DNA from: Paracoccus aestuariivivens
Lineage (GTDB): Bacteria > Pseudomonadota > Alphaproteobacteria > Rhodobacterales > Rhodobacteraceae
DNA: 64,000 bases
NCBI RefSeq assembly: GCF_009711225.1
Contig: NZ_WMIE01000003.1
Coordinates: 1-64,000 of the forward strand
Direction: 5' to 3'
Shown: piece by piece, positions 57,706-64,000 of the stretch
How positions within the stretch are numbered: the first letter of the stretch is position 1
Layout: the number at the start of each line of letters is the position of its first letter
Program-made: the position numbers and the translations under genes
Notes under the pieces: generated by a model
What the model was told of the DNA's origin: nothing
The model's input: the letters and a program-made list of their open reading frames with translations, nothing else
Database searches by the model: none

Positions 57706-60537
57706 ATGGCCCCCTGGACCCCGACCACCTATAATCCCGACGATTTCGCCAATCGCCGCCATATCGGCCCCTCTCCGGCCGAAATGGAGGCCATGCTGAA
57801 GGTCATCGGCGCGGACACGCTCGACACCCTGATCGAGCAGACCGTGCCCGCGAATATCCGGCAAGCCAAGGCTCTGAACTGGCCGGCGCTGTCCGAGGCC
57901 GCACTTCTGCAGCGCATGCGCGAAGTCGCAAGCCGCAACCGCGTCATGACCAGCCTGATCGGGCAGGGCTATTACGGCACCGTCACGCCGCCTGCGATCC
58001 AGCGCAATATTCTGGAAAACCCGGCATGGTACACGGCCTATACGCCTTACCAGCCCGAGATCGCGCAGGGCCGTCTTGAGGCTTTGCTGAACTACCAGAC
58101 CATGGTGTCGGACCTGACCGGTCTGCCCGTCGCCAATGCCTCGCTGCTGGATGAGGCCACCGCCGCCGCCGAGGCCATGGCCATGGCGCAGCGCAGCGCC
58201 AAGTCGAAAGCCAAGGCCTTCTTTGTCAGCGAAGACCTGCATCCCCAGACCATCTCGGTCATCGAGACCCGCGCCGAGCCGCTGGGCATCGAGATCATCC
58301 GCGGTACAGAATGCGATCCTGCAACCGTCTTTGGCGCGATCTTCCAATATCCGGGCACTTTCGGCCATGTCCGCGACCTGACCGCGGAATGCGCCGCCCT
58401 GCATGCCGCGGGCGGCATCGCTATCGTCGCGACCGATCTGCTGGCGCTATGCGTGCTGAAAGAGCCGGGCGCGATGGGTGCTGATATCGCCGTCGGCTCG
58501 GCCCAGCGTTTCGGCGTTCCGATGGGTTACGGTGGTCCGCATGCCGGATTCATGGCCTGCCGCGATGAGTTGAAACGCTCGATGCCGGGCCGGATTGTCG
58601 GTGTGTCCATCGACGCCAAGGGCAACAAGGCTTACCGCCTGTCGCTGCAAACCCGCGAGCAGCATATCCGTCGCGAGAAGGCCACCTCCAACGTCTGCAC
58701 CGCGCAGGCACTGCTGGCGGTCATGGCAAGCTTCTATGCCGTGTTTCATGGTCCCGTGGGCCTGCGCGCCATTGCGCAGCGGGTGCATCTGAACGCCGTA
58801 ACGCTGGCCAATGCGCTGCGTGCTGCCGGTGCCGAGGTTGAGCCGGAAGCCTTCTTCGACACGATCACCGTGCGCGTCGGCGTCGGCCAGCAGGGCATCA
58901 TGGCCGCTGCCCGTCATCGTGGCATCAACCTGCGCAAGGTCGGCCGTGACCGCGTCGGCATCGCCGTCGATGAGACTACGGATGCCAGCGTCATCGCGCG
59001 GGTGCTGGATGCCTTTGGTCTGGCCGCTCCGGCTGAAGCCGCGACTGCGCCTGCGATCCCCGAGGCGCTGATCCGCGAAAGCGATTACCTGACCCATCCG
59101 GTCTTCCACATGAACCGCGCCGAATCCGAGATGATGCGCTATATGCGGCGCCTTTCGGACCGCGATCTGGCGCTGGACCGCGCGATGATCCCGTTGGGGT
59201 CGTGCACGATGAAGCTGAACGCTGCTGCCGAGATGATGCCGATCACTTGGCCGGAATTCGGCGCGCTGCACCCCTTCGCGCCGGAAGATCAGGCTGCTGG
59301 CTATCACGAGGTCTTCGCCGACCTGACCGAGAAGCTGTGCGAGATCACCGGCTATGACGCCTTCTCGCTGCAGCCGAACTCGGGCGCGCAGGGCGAATAT
59401 GCGGGTCTTCTGACCATCGCGGGCTATCATAAGTCGCGCGGCGAAGATCGCGATATCTGCCTGATCCCGGTCTCGGCCCATGGCACGAACCCGGCGACCG
59501 CGCAAATGTGCGGGATGAAGGTTGTGGTCGTGAAATCGGCCCCTAACGGCGATATCGACCTTGAGGATTTCGCGGATAAAGCGGCCAAGGCGGGCGATAA
59601 GCTGGCGGCGGTGATGATCACCTATCCCAGCACGCATGGCGTATTCGAGGACACCGTGCGCGAGGTCTGCGACATCACCCATCAGCATGGCGGTCAGGTC
59701 TATATTGACGGCGCGAATATGAACGCGTTGGTCGGTCTGGTGAAGCCGGGCGAGATCGGTGGCGATGTCAGCCACCTGAACCTGCACAAGACCTTTGCCA
59801 TCCCGCATGGCGGCGGCGGTCCGGGCATGGGCCCGATCGGGGTGAAGTCGCATCTCGCGCCCTTCCTGCCCTCGGACCCGCGCACGGGCGATACCGGCGC
59901 GGTGTCGGCGGCGCCTTGGGGTTCGGCCTCGATCCTGCTGATCAGCTGGGCGTATTGCCTGATGATGGGCGGCGAGGGGCTAACTCAGGCTACCCGCGTC
60001 GCGATCCTGAACGCGAACTACATCGCGAGCCGTCTGGCCGGGGCCTATCCGGTCCTGTTCATGGGCAATCGCGGTCGCGTGGCGCATGAATGCATCCTCG
60101 ACACCCGGCCCTTCCAGGCCCATGGCGTGACCGTGGACGACATCGCCAAACGTCTGGTCGATAACGGCTTCCACGCGCCCACGATGAGCTGGCCCGTCGC
60201 AGGCACGCTGATGGTCGAGCCGACCGAGTCGGAAACCAAAGCCGAGATCGACCGCCTGATCACCGCCTTCCTCGCCATCCGCGCCGAGATCACCGACGTG
60301 GCCGAGGGTCGCATCAGCGCCGAGGCCTCGCCTCTGCGCCATGCGCCACACACGGTCGAGGATCTGGTCGCCGATTGGGACCGCGAATATTCGCGCGAAC
60401 AGGGCTGCTTCCCGCCGGGCGCGTTCCGTGTGGACAAATACTGGCCTCCGGTCGGTCGCGTCGACAACGCTTACGGCGACCGCAACCTCGTCTGCACCTG
60501 CCCGCCGGTCGAGGAATACGCCGAAGCCGCTGAGTAA
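57706..60537 (+). CDS. gcvP: Glycine dehydrogenase (decarboxylating), P protein
   Basis: This PLP enzyme decarboxylates glycine onto the lipoyl arm of H protein. It is a single 943-residue chain, so both the alpha- and beta-like halves are fused, as in most proteobacteria. The PLP-Lys lies in [22 protein letters not shown], and other landmarks are [16 protein letters not shown] at the start, [38 protein letters not shown] and [15 protein letters not shown]. The ribosome binding site GGAAGG lies upstream of the ATG. Confidence 0.98.
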   Translation: MAPWTPTTYNPDDFANRRHIGPSPAEMEAMLKVIGADTLDTLIEQTVPANIRQAKALNWPALSEAALLQRMREVASRNRVMTSLIGQGYYGTVTPPAIQRNILENPAWYTAYTPYQPEIAQGRLEALLNYQTMVSDLTGLPVANASLLDEATAAAEAMAMAQRSAKSKAKAFFVSEDLHPQTISVIETRAEPLGIEIIRGTECDPATVFGAIFQYPGTFGHVRDLTAECAALHAAGGIAIVATDLLALCVLKEPGAMGADIAVGSAQRFGVPMGYGGPHAGFMACRDELKRSMPGRIVGVSIDAKGNKAYRLSLQTREQHIRREKATSNVCTAQALLAVMASFYAVFHGPVGLRAIAQRVHLNAVTLANALRAAGAEVEPEAFFDTITVRVGVGQQGIMAAARHRGINLRKVGRDRVGIAVDETTDASVIARVLDAFGLAAPAEAATAPAIPEALIRESDYLTHPVFHMNRAESEMMRYMRRLSDRDLALDRAMIPLGSCTMKLNAAAEMMPITWPEFGALHPFAPEDQAAGYHEVFADLTEKLCEITGYDAFSLQPNSGAQGEYAGLLTIAGYHKSRGEDRDICLIPVSAHGTNPATAQMCGMKVVVVKSAPNGDIDLEDFADKAAKAGDKLAAVMITYPSTHGVFEDTVREVCDITHQHGGQVYIDGANMNALVGLVKPGEIGGDVSHLNLHKTFAIPHGGGGPGMGPIGVKSHLAPFLPSDPRTGDTGAVSAAPWGSASILLISWAYCLMMGGEGLTQATRVAILNANYIASRLAGAYPVLFMGNRGRVAHECILDTRPFQAHGVTVDDIAKRLVDNGFHAPTMSWPVAGTLMVEPTESETKAEIDRLITAFLAIRAEITDVAEGRISAEASPLRHAPHTVEDLVADWDREYSREQGCFPPGAFRVDKYWPPVGRVDNAYGDRNLVCTCPPVEEYAEAAE

Positions 60538-60553
60538 GCGCGCCTATTGAAAT

Positions 60554-60606
60554 CGGGCATCGCGGGAACATCTTTGGGGCAAAGCCCCGGAGATCCGCGA
60601 TGCCCG
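60554..60606 (+). promoter_or_regulatory. Hairpin enclosing the trxC start codon
   Basis: CGGGCATCGCGG (60554-60565) pairs perfectly with CCGCGATGCCCG (60595-60606). An inner GGGGC-AAA-GCCCC hairpin lies at 60576-60588. The ATG of trxC at 60600 falls in the right arm of the outer stem, and a GGAG ribosome binding site lies in the loop between. The structure could terminate gcvP transcription or block trxC initiation. Confidence 0.65.
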
Positions 60607-61046
60607 CCGTGAAACTGACCTGCCTGTCCTGCGGACAGGTGAACCGCCTGCCCACCGAGCGGCTGGCAGATACCCCGAAATGCGGCATCTGCGGTGCGGC
60701 GCTGCTATCTGCCAAGCCCCAGCCCGTCGATTTCGAGACCCTCCAGAAAGCCGCTCGCAGCGACGAATTGCCGCTGCTCGTCGATTTCTGGGCCCCGTGG
60801 TGCGGTCCCTGCCGCGCAATGGCCCCCGAATTCGAGAAAGCCGCCCAGCAGTTGCGGGGCAGGGTGCGGCTGGTCAAGATCGACACCCAGACCCACCCGA
60901 AAGCCAGCCAACGCTGGAATATCCGCGGAATTCCGGCCCTGATCATGTTCCGTGCGGGCAAGGAGATCGGACGCGAGGCAGGCGCTCGTCCGGCGGCAGA
61001 TATTGTCAGGTTTGCCGAAACAAGTTCCCGGACCCGAGCGACTTGA
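60600..61046 (+). CDS. trxC: Thioredoxin 2 with N-terminal zinc ribbon
   Basis: The protein has 148 residues. The N-terminal zinc ribbon has two CxxC pairs (Cys8/Cys11 and Cys28/Cys31), which define thioredoxin 2. The thioredoxin domain has the redox site WCGPC (Cys68, Cys71) and the cis-Pro in IRGIPALIMF. It reduces disulfides in the cytoplasm and is zinc- and stress-linked. The start codon lies in a strong hairpin; a GTG three codons later could serve as an alternative start. Confidence 0.95.
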   Translation: MPAVKLTCLSCGQVNRLPTERLADTPKCGICGAALLSAKPQPVDFETLQKAARSDELPLLVDFWAPWCGPCRAMAPEFEKAAQQLRGRVRLVKIDTQTHPKASQRWNIRGIPALIMFRAGKEIGREAGARPAADIVRFAETSSRTRAT

Positions 61047-61082
61047 CATCGCCCGCGGGGCAGTCCTACAAACCCTGCCAGT

Positions 61083-61158
61083 GGGGCCGTAGCTCAGTTG
61101 GTAGAGCGCATCGTTCGCAATGATGAGGCCAGGGGTTCGATTCCCCTCGGCTCCACCA
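61083..61158 (+). tRNA. tRNA-Ala(CGC)
   Basis: This is a 76-nt tRNA: GGGGCCG pairs with the 3' acceptor strand CGGCTCC (with G-T pairing), the anticodon stem CATCG/TGATG carries loop TTCGCAA (anticodon CGC), the T-loop is TTCGATT and ACCA ends the gene. Confidence 0.94.
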
Positions 61159-61211
61159 ATCATCCGTTTCCCAAGTTATTTGTCAGGGCGCGACGTGGAG
61201 TCGCTCGCCGA

Positions 61212-61952
61212 TCAGACCCCGCAGCGATCAAGAAAACCGGTAAGAACCTCGGCCAACCGGTCGGCCCATAGTTGCTGACCGGTCTCGTTCTCGATCAGGT
61301 CGTTGCAGATCTCGATCAACAGGTTCGGCCGACCATGTGCCAGCGCGTGGCGGTCGATGGAATCGCCGTCAAGATGGCCTGAATAGGGCTCGTTATCGCC
61401 GGTAATCCATTCCCTTGCGCGGGATTCCCGCACCAATGCCGGTCCCAGTCGCTCGTCGCGGTGCGAGTAAAGCACGCCGATCGCCCAAGGTCGGCGGGCG
61501 CGGCCACGCAACTGGCGGGTGAAGCTGTGGATGGCGCAGATGGCGCGATGCGGATGGCTGTCGGCCAAATCGGCATAGGCCGTGTGATAGGGGCGGTAGA
61601 GCAGGTTCAGCCGCCGTTCGCGCTCGGCCGCGTCCATGTGCCGGTTGGCGGGAATGACGGTGCCGTCATAGATGCGCATCAGCAGGGTCGGATCGTCCTC
61701 GCCCCGGTTCGGGTCGATCACGAGCCGCGAGAAATTCGACAGGATTGCAGGGGCATCCAGCCGCTCGGCCAAAGCCCGCGTCAGGGCCGCCGCGCCGACA
61801 TCATAGGCGATATGGCGGGCCATGTCCTCGGGGGCGATGCCAAGGTTGCCGCCGTCGATCCAGTCCGGAACCCGGTTCGAGGCGTGGTCGCACGTCAAAA
61901 GCCAACGCGACGGCCGCGTCGGCCCGATGGTGGTAAAAGCTGCTGCCGTCAT
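61212..61952 (-). CDS. N-formylglutamate amidohydrolase family protein
   Basis: The ATG at 61952 follows AAGGAA and gives 246 residues. LLTCDHASNRVPDWIDGGNLGI, FSRLVIDPNRGEDDPTLL and AICAIHSFTRQLRGRARRPWAIGVLY are typical of the family that includes HutG-type N-formylglutamate deformylases, which act at the end of histidine degradation. The hut genes are absent here, so the substrate remains a family-level inference. It is divergent from pyk and convergent with tRNA-Ala. Confidence 0.88.
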   Translation of the reverse strand: MTAAAFTTIGPTRPSRWLLTCDHASNRVPDWIDGGNLGIAPEDMARHIAYDVGAAALTRALAERLDAPAILSNFSRLVIDPNRGEDDPTLLMRIYDGTVIPANRHMDAAERERRLNLLYRPYHTAYADLADSHPHRAICAIHSFTRQLRGRARRPWAIGVLYSHRDERLGPALVRESRAREWITGDNEPYSGHLDGDSIDRHALAHGRPNLLIEICNDLIENETGQQLWADRLAEVLTGFLDRCGV

Positions 61953-62072
61953 GATTCCTTGGCCTTGCATGCGACAATGTTTAGTGCAACCCCTGACCCT
62001 CGGCCAGTTGCCGTGGGCGCGCGGTTGAGGCTATACATCGCTTGCTAGCGCAAACACCGACGGGAGAAACGG

Positions 62073-63518
62073 ATGAGACGGCATCGCAAGGTCAAGATCG
62101 TGGCAACTCTGGGACCGTCGTCCAGCGATTTCGCCACCATCCGCTCGTTGTTCGAGGCAGGGGCCGACGTGTTCCGCCTGAACATGAGCCATGGCACCCA
62201 TCAAGAACAGAAGGCGCGATACGACATTATCCGCCGGGTCGAATCCGAATCCGGCCGTCCCATCGCAATTCTGGCCGACCTTCAGGGGCCGAAACTGCGC
62301 GTGGGAACCTTTGCCGAAGGTCCGCATGATTTGCAGGACGGGCAGGCTTTCCGCTTTGACCTTGATGACGCGCCCGGCACGACCGAGCGCGTACAACTGC
62401 CCCATCCCGAGATTTTCGCGGCCCTGCAGCCGGGCGCGGAACTGCTGGTCAATGACGGGAAGATCCGCCTCAGGGTTGAAAGCTGTGGCCCCGATTTTGC
62501 CGATTGCACGGTGACGGCGGGCGGGCCGATTTCGAACCGCAAGGGCGTGAACGTTCCTGACGTCGTGCTGCCCTTGGCAGCGCTGTCGGACAAGGATCGT
62601 GATGATCTGGAATTCGCCTGCGAGCTGGGTGTGGATTGGCTGGCCTTGTCCTTTGTCCAGCGCGCCGAAGACGTGATCGAAGCGCGCAAGCTTGCCAAAG
62701 GTCGTGCCGCGATTCTTTCCAAGATCGAGAAACCCGCCGCAGTCCGCGCCTTCCCCGAGATCCTTAAGGTTTCGGACGGGATCATGGTGGCACGAGGCGA
62801 TCTGGGGGTCGAACTGCCGGTGCATTCGGTGCCGCCGATCCAGAAACGTCTGGTGCGCCAGTGCCGCGCGGCGGCGAAACCGGTGATCGTCGCCACCCAG
62901 ATGCTGGAATCGATGATCGAAAGCCCGATGCCGACCCGCGCCGAGGTATCGGATGTGGCGACCGCCATCTATGAAGGTACCGATGCGATCATGCTGTCGG
63001 CCGAAAGCGCCGCCGGAGCCTATCCGATCGAAGCGGTTGCCACGATGGATAACGTTGCCCGCTCGGTCGAGACCGACCCGACCTATCGCGAAATCATCGA
63101 AAGCTCGCGCGTGGCCAAGCGCCAGACCGTCGCCGATGCCATCGTCGCCGCCGCCCGGGAAATCGCGGAAACCACGGATATTTCGGCGATCTGCGCCTAT
63201 ACGCAGTCCGGAACCACGGGCAGCCTGATCGCGCGCGAACGTCCGCGTGTTCCGATCATCGCGATGTCCTCGGAAACCGGTACCCTGCGCCGGTTGTGCC
63301 TGACCTGGGGAACGCATTGCGTTTTGACCCCGTCGCTGGAACGGTTCAAGCAGGCGGTCGTCAACGCAGCCAAGGCGGCACGGGACTTCGGTTTCGCGGA
63401 TGAATCCCAGCAGATCGTGGTGATGGCCGGCGTACCCTTCAATCAGTCGGGTACGACCAACATCCTGCGTATCGCGCCCTGCGACGAACGCTTGATCTAT
63501 CGCACAGATCCGGAATAA
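62073..63518 (+). CDS. pyk: Pyruvate kinase
   Basis: The protein has 481 residues. KIVATLGPSSSDFATIRSLFEAGADVFRLNMSHG and LADLQGPKLRVGTF open the catalytic barrel. The catalytic Lys lies in ILSKIEKPAAV, GIMVARGDLGVELP carries the metal-binding acidic residues, and VIVATQMLESMIESPMPTRAEVSDVATAIYEGTDAIMLSAESA is the family signature. It makes pyruvate and ATP from phosphoenolpyruvate. GGGAG precedes the ATG. The small membrane-protein gene follows 41 bp later. Confidence 0.98.
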   Translation: MRRHRKVKIVATLGPSSSDFATIRSLFEAGADVFRLNMSHGTHQEQKARYDIIRRVESESGRPIAILADLQGPKLRVGTFAEGPHDLQDGQAFRFDLDDAPGTTERVQLPHPEIFAALQPGAELLVNDGKIRLRVESCGPDFADCTVTAGGPISNRKGVNVPDVVLPLAALSDKDRDDLEFACELGVDWLALSFVQRAEDVIEARKLAKGRAAILSKIEKPAAVRAFPEILKVSDGIMVARGDLGVELPVHSVPPIQKRLVRQCRAAAKPVIVATQMLESMIESPMPTRAEVSDVATAIYEGTDAIMLSAESAAGAYPIEAVATMDNVARSVETDPTYREIIESSRVAKRQTVADAIVAAAREIAETTDISAICAYTQSGTTGSLIARERPRVPIIAMSSETGTLRRLCLTWGTHCVLTPSLERFKQAVVNAAKAARDFGFADESQQIVVMAGVPFNQSGTTNILRIAPCDERLIYRTDPE

Positions 63519-63559
63519 GCCACTGATCCAACAGGATCTATGAAGCGAAAGGCTTTCCT

Positions 63560-63952
63560 ATGATCGATATCTTGTTGTTGGCAGGCACCGCTTTGTGCGT
63601 TCTGTCGGTGCTGCTGGCGATTCTGGCGCTGATTGCAACGCGCGCTCCGCGCGGGGCTGCGATCACGCTGGTGCTTGGGCTTGCGCTGGTCTTCGCCAGC
63701 AATCTGCTTGATGATCGCCCGTTGGGTCTGAACAGCCTTGCGCAATCATGGAGCCGTCTGGTCAATGGCGAAAGTCTTGGCACGGCCGCGCCGGTCCCTG
63801 CCGAGGCTCCGGCGGCTGCCGAAACCCCGGCTCCGGTCGAAGCGGCGCCCGCTGCCGCGCCAACGCCCGAGCCCGCTGCTCCGGCTGCGACTCCGGTCGA
63901 GCCTGCTCCGGCAAGCGAAGCGCCTGCATCTGCGGCTCCGGCTGCGAACTAA
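63560..63952 (+). CDS. Small membrane protein with Ala/Pro-rich tail
   Basis: The 130-residue protein has two hydrophobic segments: about residues 3-25 (DILLLAGTALCVLSVLLAIL) and about 33-48 (AAITLVLGLALVFASNL). A ~55-residue Ala/Pro/Glu low-complexity tail follows, with many PAPVEAA-like repeats. No family is recognised. AAAGG precedes the ATG. It may be co-transcribed with pyk. The repetitive tail suggests an extended periplasmic or cytoplasmic linker. Confidence 0.7.
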   Translation: MIDILLLAGTALCVLSVLLAILALIATRAPRGAAITLVLGLALVFASNLLDDRPLGLNSLAQSWSRLVNGESLGTAAPVPAEAPAAAETPAPVEAAPAAAPTPEPAAPAATPVEPAPASEAPASAAPAAN

Positions 63953-64000
63953 TAACGCCGGTAAGGCTTGCTTTTTTTTCGTCGCGCCCGTATAGGCGCC

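Noticed and set aside
56647..59853. Long minus-strand ORFs opposite gcvT, gcvH and gcvP
   Set aside because: The opposite strand has unambiguous glycine-cleavage proteins; the minus frames have no recognisable motif.
63953..64000. Terminator at the end of the window
   Set aside because: A T8 run is present, but the possible stem (GCC with GGC) is only three pairs, and the sequence is cut by the window edge.

Overview
The window is GC-rich and reads as a Rhodobacterales chromosome, most likely Paracoccus. This rests on gene content and protein style: PQQ synthesis with quinoprotein-relay accessory genes, a FlhRS-like regulatory pair, spermidine-catecholate type siderophore genes and a glycine-cleavage operon behind a tandem glycine riboswitch. 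The species cannot be fixed from sequence alone.

Layout. (1) 1-731: the right end of an IS21-family element (IstB) that has cut a tyrosine-recombinase gene, whose 3' remnant lies at 732-929. (2) 1010-11045: a complete ~10-kb integrative element in tRNA-Cys(GCA), bounded by a perfect 47-bp direct repeat. It carries replication-type genes (Spo11/TopoVI-A-like TOPRIM protein, zinc-finger/TOPRIM primase-like protein, DUF3987 protein), a dense cluster of TGCGACA/TGTCGCA heptamers, an HK97-type prohead protease and major capsid protein, small regulators and an integrase. There is no portal, terminase, tail or lysis gene, so it looks like a phage satellite rather than a prophage. (3) 11.1-12.7 kb: cyclopropane-fatty-acid synthase and tRNA-Gly. 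(4) 12.85-24.6 kb: catecholate siderophore synthesis (stand-alone condensation protein, DHB-AMP ligase, free aryl carrier protein, EntA-, isochorismatase- and EntC-like enzymes), a diacylglycerol-kinase-like protein with a phosphoesterase, and a four-gene Fe-siderophore ABC importer. (5) 24.7-33.2 kb: mostly housekeeping genes (dioxygenase-like VOC protein, RNA methyltransferase, YkuD protein, ribA, response regulator, xth, thioredoxin-TPR protein, Lon-N protein, Trm112 protein, argC). (6) 33.2-37.3 kb: alcohol and aldehyde dehydrogenases with a DUF779 protein and an AcoR-like regulator lacking the AAA+ domain. (7) 37.4-55.8 kb: a bacterial alpha-2-macroglobulin, a quinoprotein-relay metallohydrolase, pqqABCDE, a SoxYZ-like carrier, an ABC transporter, a response regulator-FIST-hybrid kinase operon, two unknown exported proteins and a divergent SDR. 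(8) 55.9-64 kb: glycine riboswitch-gcvT-gcvH-gcvP, trxC, tRNA-Ala(CGC), N-formylglutamate amidohydrolase, pyruvate kinase and a small membrane protein.

The most interesting signal is at the ends of the integrated element. The first ORF inside the left end (open to 1377) has no usable start codon. The right end carries an isolated Shine-Dalgarno sequence plus GTG at 10972-10988. When the element is excised and closed through the 47-bp core, that GTG falls exactly in frame with the start-less ORF and gives a 126-codon gene. This gene is the head of the replication operon and would lie directly downstream of the integrase gene. Integration would therefore decapitate the replication operon and excision would restore it, in the manner of a recombination switch.
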